This document shows positions 1-4,841 of a stretch of DNA of 5,221 nucleotides, in pieces (the first letter of the stretch is position 1; each line of letters starts with the position of its first letter). A program made the translations under genes and the position numbers. The stretch is from an uncultured Bacilli bacterium. GTDB lineage: Bacteria > Bacillota_I > Bacilli_A > RF39 > UBA660. Location: positions 1 through 5,221 of the forward strand of contig CAKOLP010000079.1 in NCBI GenBank assembly GCA_934096025.1, in the 5' to 3' direction. The notes under the pieces are model-generated. The model was given only the letters and a program-made list of their open reading frames with translations, searched no databases and was not told the origin of the DNA.

Positions 1-715
1 TTTTATCTATTTTTGATACATCTCTTACAACAGCTAATTTTGTACTATTTTTTCCTATATCATTGCAATCTTGATATTTAAGATCACATTCACTCTTTAT
101 TTTTTCCAAATCTTTATTATAAAATTCCTCAATATTAGTTATTTCGGTAAAACAGATATTATATTCACCATAAGTATAATAATCTTGATTATATACTCCA
201 ATAATATTAAAATCCTTTTTATAATTACTAGAATTTAAAGATATTGTTTTATTCAATAATTTCGTACCATCAATAATATTATTTAAGTAATCTTTATCAT
301 ATTCTTCAGGATTATCTCCAAAATAAAATTTAGTTGGACAAATAATAGAATTGTCATTTATATTAGATTGTTTTCCCAGTATTGTTCTAATATATGACTT
401 AGGCACTCCAATTAGATGAACTTCTTCATTTTTATCAGTTTTAGTATAATAGCTAAATGATGTATAATCAGTTACATATGAAATATTATCTACATCAGAT
501 AATAATTGCGTATCATTTAATCCATGGATTAATAAGACATGATAATTTATATTATTATTTACTTGATTAGTAATTAAATTATTAAATGACTTAGAAAAAC
601 TCGATATTAAAACTATCATGAGCATCGATAAAACTAATAGAAAAACATTTATTATATTAGTTTTTTTATTAAAAAAACTTTTTTTAGCTAATAAATAATA
701 ATATTTAAATTTCAT
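1..715 (-). CDS. ABC transporter permease, FtsX/MacB type (3' end outside window)
   Basis: The frame is open from an ATG at 715 to the window edge, giving 238 residues with no stop, so the C-terminal part is missing. The N-terminus has a short basic amphipathic stretch (YYYLLAKKSFFNKK) and one strong membrane segment at about residues 20-40. A hydrophilic, Asn/Tyr-rich domain follows, which would lie outside the membrane. This is the usual start of an FtsX/MacB-like permease: helix 1, large extracytoplasmic domain, then three more helices (off the window). Two cysteines occur near residues 211-217 (CDLKYQDC). The start codon lies inside the ATPase gene and overlaps it by 11 bp. A GGTGGA site 5 bases upstream of the ATG supports this start and suggests translational coupling. 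It should pair with the adjacent ATPase. The substrate is unknown; export, peptide resistance or envelope stress are all possible. Confidence 0.85.
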   Translation of the reverse strand, partial: MKFKYYYLLAKKSFFNKKTNIINVFLLVLSMLMIVLISSFSKSFNNLITNQVNNNINYHVLLIHGLNDTQLLSDVDNISYVTDYTSFSYYTKTDKNEEVHLIGVPKSYIRTILGKQSNINDNSIICPTKFYFGDNPEEYDKDYLNNIIDGTKLLNKTISLNSSNYKKDFNIIGVYNQDYYTYGEYNICFTEITNIEEFYNKDLEKIKSECDLKYQDCNDIGKNSTKLAVVRDVSKIDK

Positions 716-1391
716 CAGATTCCACCATAAAATTACCTTTTTTCATATTTATGACAATATCTGCATACTCCTTAATTAATGGATTATGACTCACAACTAT
801 AACACATTTTCCTTTATTAGCCATCTTTTTTAAAATAGTTAAAATATATTTTTCATTTTCTTCATCTAAGTTTCCTGTTGGCTCATCCGCTAAAATTATA
901 TCAGGATTATTTGCAATAGCCCTTGCAATTGCTACCCTTTGCTGCTCGCCACCGCTTAATTGTTTAGGATAATGCTTAATTCTATCTTTTAATCCTACTT
1001 CACAGAGTAATATTTTAGCCATTTTAGTAATATTTTTGTTTTTATATTTTTTATTTATTAACATAGGTAACATCACATTTTCATAAGCTTTCATTGTATT
1101 ATTTAAATAATAATCTTGAAATACAAATCCTATTTTAATATTTCTTAATTTATTTTGTTCATCTACAGTTTTTTTGCTAATATCTTCATTATCAATATAT
1201 ATTTCTCCTGAAGTTATATTATCTAATAATCCAAGACACTGAATTAATGTACTTTTTCCACTACCAGAATGTCCCATAATAGCATACATTTTTCCATATT
1301 CAAAGTCAAAGGATAAATTGTTAACGGCTGTTACTATTTCATTATCTAATTTATATTTTTTTATAACATTTTTAATTTTTATAGCAACCAT
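705..1391 (-). CDS. ABC transporter ATP-binding protein, MacB/LolD/SalX type
   Basis: A complete 228-residue nucleotide-binding subunit of typical length for the family. All motifs are intact: Walker A GHSGSGKST (40-48), Q-loop FVFQD (89-93, Q92), signature LSGGEQQR (145-152), Walker B IILADEP (165-171, catalytic E170), D-loop NLD (174-176) and the switch histidine H202. The ADEPTGNLD block with LSGGEQQRVAIARA is characteristic of the MacB/LolD/FtsE-like group, which works with FtsX-fold permeases. That matches the overlapping downstream gene. It would act at the inner face of the membrane and power the permease. The start is firm: AGGAGG (1403-1398) lies 6 bases before the ATG. The upstream gene ends 57 bp earlier and a hairpin (1411-1440) lies between. 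The molecule moved cannot be told from the ATPase. Confidence 0.96.
   Translation of the reverse strand: MVAIKIKNVIKKYKLDNEIVTAVNNLSFDFEYGKMYAIMGHSGSGKSTLIQCLGLLDNITSGEIYIDNEDISKKTVDEQNKLRNIKIGFVFQDYYLNNTMKAYENVMLPMLINKKYKNKNITKMAKILLCEVGLKDRIKHYPKQLSGGEQQRVAIARAIANNPDIILADEPTGNLDEENEKYILTILKKMANKGKCVIVVSHNPLIKEYADIVINMKKGNFMVESDEI
721..726 (-). promoter_or_regulatory. Ribosome binding site of the permease gene, inside the ATPase gene
   Basis: GGTGGA on the minus strand, 5 bases before the ATG at 715. It fixes the permease start within the last codons of the ATPase gene and supports coupled translation of the two ABC subunits. Confidence 0.55.
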
Positions 1392-1410
1392 TATATACCT
1401 CCTATATATA

Positions 1411-1440
1411 ATAGGGAAAAAGCAAATACTCTTTCCCTAT
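1411..1440 (-). promoter_or_regulatory. Intercistronic mRNA hairpin between secreted-protein gene and ABC genes
   Basis: A 30-nt inverted repeat, two 12-nt arms around a 6-nt loop. Eleven of 12 positions are Watson-Crick and the twelfth is a G-U wobble in the minus-strand RNA (arms ATAGGGAAAGAG and CTTTTTCCCTAT). It begins 8 nt after the stop of the 151-residue gene and ends 7 nt before the ATPase AGGAGG. No clean T-tract follows, only TATATATA, so it is not a standard intrinsic terminator. Likely roles are protection of the upstream message, RNA processing, partial attenuation that keeps ABC expression below that of the secreted proteins, or control of access to the ABC ribosome binding site. 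Confidence 0.7.
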
Positions 1441-1448
1441 CGTAATAT

Positions 1449-1904
1449 TTATGAATAATTATAAATGTCAACAAGGCCTTGCATAGAACCAGTACCTTTT
1501 GCACCTTTAGCTGTACTGAAAGCTAGATATCTTTTTCCTTTTCCACAATTACCCATATGAATAATTTTTTTTACTCCTGTTGCATTTGGGTCAAAAGAAA
1601 TATCTTCGTCAAATTTCGTTTCATTTCCATAGTGTATTCCTAACCTATATAATGGTCTGACTAATCTAGTATTTAATATTACCTCATAAATGCTATATAC
1701 ACCAGTTTCCATAGAATTTGGTGTAATATCAGTTCTATAATTGTCAAATTCATATGTCCTTTCCTTACCTAATAATGACGAATGATTTGATATAGAAATT
1801 GATGAGTTATACCAGCGCCCATCAGCCTTGACAATTGCTATTCCTGATAACATTATCACAAATGCTAAAGAAAATGTTACACTTAATTTAAAGATTTTAT
1901 TCAT
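1449..1904 (-). CDS. Small secreted protein of unknown family (151 aa)
   Basis: I do not recognise the family. Residues 1-27 are a clear Sec signal peptide: basic start (MNKIFK), hydrophobic core (about 7-25) and a V-K-A cleavage motif at 25-27. This predicts a mature protein of about 124 residues beginning DGRWY. The mature part has no further membrane segment, lipobox or LPxTG sorting signal. It is Tyr/Ser/Gly-rich with alternating hydrophobic residues that suggest a small beta-rich fold. The C-terminal third has the notable segment GNCGKGKRYLAF followed by STAKGAKGTGS. It holds the only cysteine (C120) and is rich in Lys and Gly. The start is supported by AGGAGG (1918-1913), 8 bases before the ATG. 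It lies between another secreted-protein gene and an ABC transporter operon, so it may be a secreted effector, bacteriocin-like protein or envelope partner. That role is inference only. Confidence 0.85.
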   Translation of the reverse strand: MNKIFKLSVTFSLAFVIMLSGIAIVKADGRWYNSSISISNHSSLLGKERTYEFDNYRTDITPNSMETGVYSIYEVILNTRLVRPLYRLGIHYGNETKFDEDISFDPNATGVKKIIHMGNCGKGKRYLAFSTAKGAKGTGSMQGLVDIYNYS

Positions 1905-1945
1905 ATTTTTTTCCTCCTATTATAATATATCTATAACAACCACTT

Positions 1946-1971
1946 ATTACAACTCGTACGCATTTTGTAAT
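1946..1971. promoter_or_regulatory. Dyad in the gap between the two secreted-protein genes
   Basis: ATTACAA and TTGTAAT form a perfect 7-bp inverted repeat separated by 12 bp. Nearly centred between them is the palindrome CGTACG (1955-1960), unusual in such AT-rich DNA. It lies in the 89-bp gap and would precede the 151-residue gene in the transcript. It could be an operator for a dimeric repressor or an mRNA hairpin. No T-tract follows, so it is not a terminator. The regulator is unknown. Confidence 0.4.
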
Positions 1972-1993
1972 TAATGCTGTTACCTAAAAATAA

Positions 1994-2806
1994 TTACCAG
2001 TTTCCTGTCCAAACTGCTTTAGAGGTAGTTATACTATCATAACAATTTGAGATAGAAGTATCTAATACTATCCCACCTCTATTTATCGAATGTTTATTAG
2101 CATTAGCTTTGCTTATGCTTTGAACTGCATGAGAATAATCACCATATGCATTTAATTGCGTAATTGCAAAATTAGTATTTTTGCAAACATCAAAGTATAA
2201 ATATGAACTTAATGATACTATTGTACTAGAAGGCAATTTAAAGGTAGAAGTTGCCCCAGTCGAAATTGAATTGACTGTGTTTACAATACTACTACTACAA
2301 TTATTTGTTGAGTAGCAAAAATTTTGTTGAAAATAAACTTCAGAGTTTATTTTTACATTATTTTCTATACCTATTCCAATAATATCATAACTTCTAGTAG
2401 AAGGCATTTGCTTCCATTCCAAAGTTATTTTATAACGATATTTATTATTTACTGACACAATAGTAGTTGTCATTTTTTTAGCAGCAGTTTCAATATAACC
2501 AGTTTGTAAACCAAAGGTAGAAATATTATTGTTCAATATATTATTTTCTTTATCTAAATATATAGTATTTTGTGAAATAATTTTTCCTTTAAGGCTTTTG
2601 TTTTTTTCAAATTCTGTTAATGTCATATTTAAAATTTCATTTTCTGTAAAGCCTAAATTTAATAAGTTTTGATATTCTGTTTCTGTAATTGAAATACCAT
2701 TATTATTTACAACTGAATTGTTAGGGACTAATGCAAATGCTTCTATATTAGTGACACTAAGTAAGCATATTATTAATGTAATAACTTTTTTTATAAAAGT
2801 TTCCAT
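1994..2806 (-). CDS. Secreted protein with N-terminal helical region, unknown function (270 aa)
   Basis: No named family is recognised, though the segment EWKQMPSTRSYDIIGIGI (130-147) looks like a conserved core I associate with uncharacterised secreted Firmicutes proteins. Residues 1-25 are a Sec signal peptide (KK then a hydrophobic core 8-21, A-F-A cleavage motif 23-25); C14 is in the core and is not a lipobox. Residues 38-70 (ITETEYQNLLNLGFTENEIL and on) are predicted helical and acidic, like a propeptide or small N-terminal domain. A Ser/Thr/Asn/Tyr-rich, probably beta-rich domain spans about 100-270. It contains four cysteines (164, 170, 208, 255), enough for two disulfides once exported. 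No LPxTG or transmembrane anchor is seen. The start is set by AAGGAG (2819-2814), 7 bases before the ATG. It is the first gene of the apparent operon with the second secreted protein and the ABC transporter. Effector, bacteriocin-like or surface-binding roles are possible. Confidence 0.87.
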   Translation of the reverse strand: METFIKKVITLIICLLSVTNIEAFALVPNNSVVNNNGISITETEYQNLLNLGFTENEILNMTLTEFEKNKSLKGKIISQNTIYLDKENNILNNNISTFGLQTGYIETAAKKMTTTIVSVNNKYRYKITLEWKQMPSTRSYDIIGIGIENNVKINSEVYFQQNFCYSTNNCSSSIVNTVNSISTGATSTFKLPSSTIVSLSSYLYFDVCKNTNFAITQLNAYGDYSHAVQSISKANANKHSINRGGIVLDTSISNCYDSITTSKAVWTGNW

Positions 2807-2825
2807 ATTTTTTCTCCTTTTGACT

Positions 2826-2854
2826 ATAATTTAGCATATTCCACAAAAAATCAA
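2826..2854 (-). promoter_or_regulatory. Candidate promoter of the secreted-protein/ABC operon
   Basis: The -35 candidate is TTGATT (2854-2849). The -10 is weak: AATTAT (2831-2826) at 17-bp spacing, or TAAATT (2833-2828) at 15 bp preceded by TGC as in an extended -10. A poor -10 would fit an activator-dependent promoter, and direct repeats lie just upstream. The start site would fall close to the ribosome binding site of the 270-residue gene, giving a very short leader. Confidence 0.4.
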
Positions 2855-2859
2855 CACCT

Positions 2860-2892
2860 CTTATTTGGAGAGTTTGGTATCTTTTTTGGAGA
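2860..2892 (-). repeat. Two 12-bp direct repeats at 21-bp spacing, likely activator site
   Basis: On the minus strand TCTCCAAAAAAG (2892-2881) and TCTCCAAATAAG (2871-2860) match at 11 of 12 positions with a period of 21 bp, two helical turns. A partial third copy of the core, CCAAA, lies between them (2877-2873). The downstream copy ends 5 bp before the proposed -35 box. Same-face tandem repeats at this place are typical sites for transcription activators, such as LytTR or OmpR-class response regulators. Which protein binds here is not shown; the HTH regulator encoded just upstream is the nearest candidate. Confidence 0.55.
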
Positions 2893-2921
2893 ATTATTAA
2901 AAAAATAATACAATGTACCAT

Positions 2922-3755
2922 CTAAAACTTATTTCCACCATTATAAAACATTTTATTATTAGAAAATACTTTATTAAGTTTTAGATTTAAATTGATTTCT
3001 TTTTCAACTAGCTTTTGATTTATATATTTTATTTTAATAAAAATATTTTTATTATCAAAAATATCATTTTGTATAACAGAATTATAGTTACTATTTTCTG
3101 TAACATACAATTTTATTCTACTAAAAATTTCATTTAACAAGACTGCTTTATCACCATTACCATATTCATACAAAGAAACATTACCTTCTTTATAGATTGT
3201 TTCTTTATTTATATTCAAGGAAAATTCATAAGCATATACCATTTCATTATCTAATTCATAATCAGAAACATTTTCTATTGAATTTATACTAATAATATCT
3301 TTTTCGGTAGTTAAAGATACAATACCATTTATTTTAAATTTCTCATTTTCACTACTTAATTCATAGATATAACAATTATCATAGTTATTACTTAAGAATA
3401 GCAACAATATTATTATTAAAAATATTATTATTATCCCAATAAAGAAAATTGAAACTTTTTTTAAATATTTTTTCTTATTAATTTTTGTGTAATATTTTAT
3501 ATTTGAATATATAGCACTGTCTACCTTTTGTGGATTAAGTTCATTTAATCTTTCTCCACTAAGTAATTCAGTGGTTGTTATTTCCAATATACTACTTAAA
3601 TCATTTAAAATCGAAATACTTGGTGCAGATATTCCCTTTTCCCATTTTGATACAGTCTTATCAGTAACTCCTAATTTTTCTCCTAATTGAACCTGAGTTA
3701 ATTTTTTTTCTTTTCTTAATTCAGCAATAAATTTACCAATTTTTTTTAAATCCAT
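2922..3755 (-). CDS. XRE-family HTH regulator with one membrane segment and an extracytoplasmic domain
   Basis: A complete 277-residue protein in three parts. Residues 6-65 are a Cro/C1-type helix-turn-helix; the recognition region reads LGVTDKTVSKWEKG (28-41), followed by the usual helix PSISILNDLSSILEITTTELLSGE. A linker with a Lys-rich end (94-100) leads into one strong Ile/Leu/Phe membrane helix at about 101-121. The remaining about 155 residues are hydrophilic and beta-like, ending FYNGGNKF, and should face outside. This is the layout of a one-component membrane-bound sensor-regulator: outside sensing, inside DNA binding. GAGGTGG (3766-3760), 4 bases before the ATG, fixes the start. The gene has its own promoter and hairpin leader. 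It lies 115 bp upstream of the secreted-protein/ABC operon, whose promoter it plausibly controls. The ligand and the sign of regulation are unknown. Ordinary XRE repressors lack the membrane and outer parts. Confidence 0.92.
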   Translation of the reverse strand: MDLKKIGKFIAELRKEKKLTQVQLGEKLGVTDKTVSKWEKGISAPSISILNDLSSILEITTTELLSGERLNELNPQKVDSAIYSNIKYYTKINKKKYLKKVSIFFIGIIIIFLIIILLLFLSNNYDNCYIYELSSENEKFKINGIVSLTTEKDIISINSIENVSDYELDNEMVYAYEFSLNINKETIYKEGNVSLYEYGNGDKAVLLNEIFSRIKLYVTENSNYNSVIQNDIFDNKNIFIKIKYINQKLVEKEINLNLKLNKVFSNNKMFYNGGNKF

Positions 3756-3769
3756 ACTTCCACCTCAAT

Positions 3770-3822
3770 AAAAAAACAGCACATAAATAAATGAAAAAAA
3801 TATCTTCATTTAATAAGTACTG
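3770..3822 (-). terminator. Leader hairpin with T7 tract before the HTH gene (possible attenuator)
   Basis: On the minus strand CAGTAC (3822-3817) pairs with GTGCTG (3782-3777), with one G-U. After a bulge and two T-T mismatches, TAAATGAA pairs with TTCATTTA around a 9-nt loop. Seven Ts (3776-3770) follow directly, then the ribosome binding site at 3766. With the promoter at 3863-3835, the predicted RNA would begin close to 3828, so nearly the whole leader is this hairpin plus U-tract. It could terminate or attenuate transcription before the HTH gene. The AAATGAA/TTCATTT arms could equally be an operator for self-control. The stem is long but AT-rich, so its terminator strength is uncertain. 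Confidence 0.5.
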
Positions 3823-3834
3823 CTTATTGACTAC

Positions 3835-3863
3835 ATTATACATAAGAATTAATTAAAAATCAA
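3835..3863 (-). promoter_or_regulatory. Promoter of the HTH regulator gene
   Basis: TTGATT (3863-3858), a 17-bp spacer and a consensus TATAAT (3840-3835) on the minus strand. This is the best sigma-A type promoter in the window. The predicted start is about 3828, giving a leader of about 73 nt. The left end of the 299-bp element lies only 17 bp upstream of the -35, so that insertion has replaced whatever upstream control DNA was there. Confidence 0.65.
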
Positions 3864-3872
3864 TAAACTTAT

Positions 3873-3880
3873 AAAAATTC
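3873..3880. repeat. Target-site duplication, left copy
   Basis: AAAAATTC, directly abutting the left terminal inverted repeat and identical to the 8 bp abutting the right one at 4180-4187. Confidence 0.7.
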
Positions 3881-3898
3881 CTTTAATTCGCAAAATTT
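3881..3898 (+). repeat. Left terminal inverted repeat of the 299-bp element
   Basis: CTTTAATTCGCAAAATTT. The inner 14 bp are perfect and there is one mismatch at the fourth position relative to the right end. Confidence 0.75.
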
Positions 3899-3953
3899 GA
3901 AAAAACTCTTATTATTACTAATAAATTAAAGAAAAAGAGAGTGTTTTTGGTAA

Positions 3954-4068
3954 AAAAACTTGCAGAAACAAGACTAAGTTAAGTAAGTTTTTGATTACTC
4001 TATATGTAATTTTATACAAATTCAACTTATATTTGTATGAATCAAAATATAAATACCTATAAAATTAC
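3954..4068. repeat. Internal inverted repeats of the element
   Basis: Three perfect dyads lie in the element core. AAAAACTT (3954-3961) pairs with AAGTTTTT (3985-3992). GTAATTTTATA (4006-4016) pairs with TATAAAATTAC (4058-4068). Nested inside it, ATACAAAT (4014-4021) pairs with ATTTGTAT (4031-4038) around a 9-nt loop close to the element centre. The last two overlap by 3 bp, so the full forms exclude each other, but an 8-bp outer stem and the inner stem can coexist. Such folding is common in MITEs and could make a structured RNA or a weak terminator if read through. Confidence 0.55.
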
Positions 4069-4161
4069 TTTAAATACTATATTATTTGATTATTATTTAT
4101 AATTAATTGATACACTAAATAAAGATTTTTATCTACTAATCAATGTTTTAAAGCAAAAAAT

Positions 4162-4179
4162 AAATTTTGCGAATTGAAG
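4162..4179 (-). repeat. Right terminal inverted repeat of the 299-bp element
   Basis: Reads AAATTTTGCGAATTGAAG on the plus strand; its reverse complement matches the left end at 17 of 18 positions. Confidence 0.75.
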
Positions 4180-4187
4180 AAAAATTC
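4180..4187. repeat. Target-site duplication, right copy
   Basis: AAAAATTC, directly abutting the right terminal inverted repeat and identical to 3873-3880. Confidence 0.7.
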
Positions 4188-4207
4188 ATTTATTTTCATT
4201 AAGATAA

Positions 4208-4741
4208 TTATCTGGTAACACTATTATATTTTTTTAAAACATGGCATAGTTCATTCATTATATAATTTGAATCATACTTTGACGAATTAAATTCAACTTT
4301 AATCTGTTGTTCAGAGTTCCAAAAATCAATTATAAAATCAATTTCTCCAGTTTCAATAAATTTATCGTAAGGTAAATTTATAATATTTGAAAAAGCTAAA
4401 TTAGCATCAAAATTAAGATTATATCCAATGATAAATAGATCACAATCTAAAGGAATCATATTTAAAATATTAGAATTTCTTTTTGTTAATTTAATACATT
4501 GTATATTCTTTCTATATTCTATTTTTTGCTTATCAAGTTCTTCAAATATTTCGTCTTTTTCATCTATATAATCTGCAATTAGTATAATGTTATTATATTT
4601 AAATAAGTTTAATATTTCGCTAATTATTTCATGTTTAATTTCTATATTGTCAGCATCTATTATAGTAATATTATGTTTCTTCCATAATGATTTTTTTATT
4701 TTTATTTTCCTGAATCCCCATAGTGATTTTTTTATTTTCAT
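4208..4741 (-). CDS. Hypothetical cytoplasmic alpha/beta protein with duplicated N-terminus (177 aa)
   Basis: I do not recognise the family. There is no signal peptide or membrane segment. The order of predicted elements is beta-alpha-beta: NITIIDADNI (24-33), helix 38-48, NNIILIAD (50-57), helix 63-73, IQCIKLT (80-86), CDLFIIGYN (100-108), EIDFIIDFW (133-141), QQIKVEF (145-151) and a C-terminal helix (158-172). This is Rossmann-like. The IDADN start and the later DLFIIGYNLNFD loosely recall NYN/PIN-type nucleases (DxxN, then S/GDxDF), but the second acidic cluster is not conserved, so I do not claim it. The first 20 residues contain KIKKSLW twice (2-8, 14-20). The start is supported by AGGGGAG (4754-4748), 6 bases before the ATG. 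A weak promoter may lie at 4832-4804 (TTAACA, 17 bp, TTTTAT). The element inserted 28 bp past its stop; no native terminator is visible. Confidence 0.75.
   Translation of the reverse strand: MKIKKSLWGFRKIKIKKSLWKKHNITIIDADNIEIKHEIISEILNLFKYNNIILIADYIDEKDEIFEELDKQKIEYRKNIQCIKLTKRNSNILNMIPLDCDLFIIGYNLNFDANLAFSNIINLPYDKFIETGEIDFIIDFWNSEQQIKVEFNSSKYDSNYIMNELCHVLKKYNSVTR
4682..4740 (-). repeat. 36-bp-period tandem duplication at the start of the 177-aa gene
   Basis: Positions 4682-4704 and 4718-4740 match at 21 of 23 bases with a 36-bp period. The repeat is in frame and adds 12 residues, giving KIKKSLW twice. It probably arose by slippage or tandem duplication in A-rich coding DNA. Confidence 0.7.
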
Positions 4742-4841
4742 TTTTTACTCCCCTATTTTACACCACTGTAATATAAATAATAAATTATGTAATTAATACC
4801 TTTATAAAAATAATATTTGTATTTACTGTTAATTATAAAAA

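Larger units (their letters stand above)
3881..4179. mobile_element. 299-bp MITE-like non-autonomous transposable element
   Basis: The ends are 18-bp inverted repeats matching at 17 of 18 positions (CTTTAATTCGCAAAATTT and, on the other strand, CTTCAATTCGCAAAATTT). They are flanked exactly on both sides by the 8-bp direct repeat AAAAATTC. The identity stops sharply at the inner edge of each end. No transposase or other credible ORF is present inside, and the interior is AT-rich with several hairpins. This combination is the classic signature of a MITE mobilised in trans by a related insertion sequence. An 8-bp duplication is made by several IS families (for example IS6, ISL3, IS1595, IS66), but these ends do not begin with GG, so I assign no family. 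It lies 28 bp after the stop of the 177-residue gene and 17 bp upstream of the HTH promoter. Confidence 0.75.

Noticed and set aside
1411..1440. Intrinsic terminator after the 151-aa gene
   Set aside because: The stem is good, but the sequence after it is TATATATA rather than a run of T, so it was called a regulatory/processing hairpin.
1449..1904. Lactococcin 972-type bacteriocin
   Set aside because: The context (Sec signal plus ABC genes) is similar, but the mature protein is about twice that family's length. I see none of its sequence features, and the permease is FtsX-like rather than the associated integral membrane type.
1924..1952. Promoter TTGTAA-17-TATATT for the 151-aa gene
   Set aside because: The predicted transcription start falls inside the AGGAGG site and leaves almost no leader. 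Such matches arise easily in AT-rich DNA, so it is not called.
2893..2909. ATTATT-A5-AATAAT hairpin as terminator of the HTH gene
   Set aside because: The 6-bp stem is AT-only with no following T-tract; too weak to call a terminator.
3899..4161. Degraded transposase gene inside the 299-bp element
   Set aside because: No frame gives a convincing stretch of protein. The interior is AT-rich and dominated by inverted repeats, so a MITE fits better than a decayed IS.
4587..4796. Plus-strand 69-codon ORF
   Set aside because: It lies mostly antisense to the well-supported 177-aa gene. It has no clear ribosome binding site, and its Phe/Ile-rich translation is the reverse of the A-rich coding strand.
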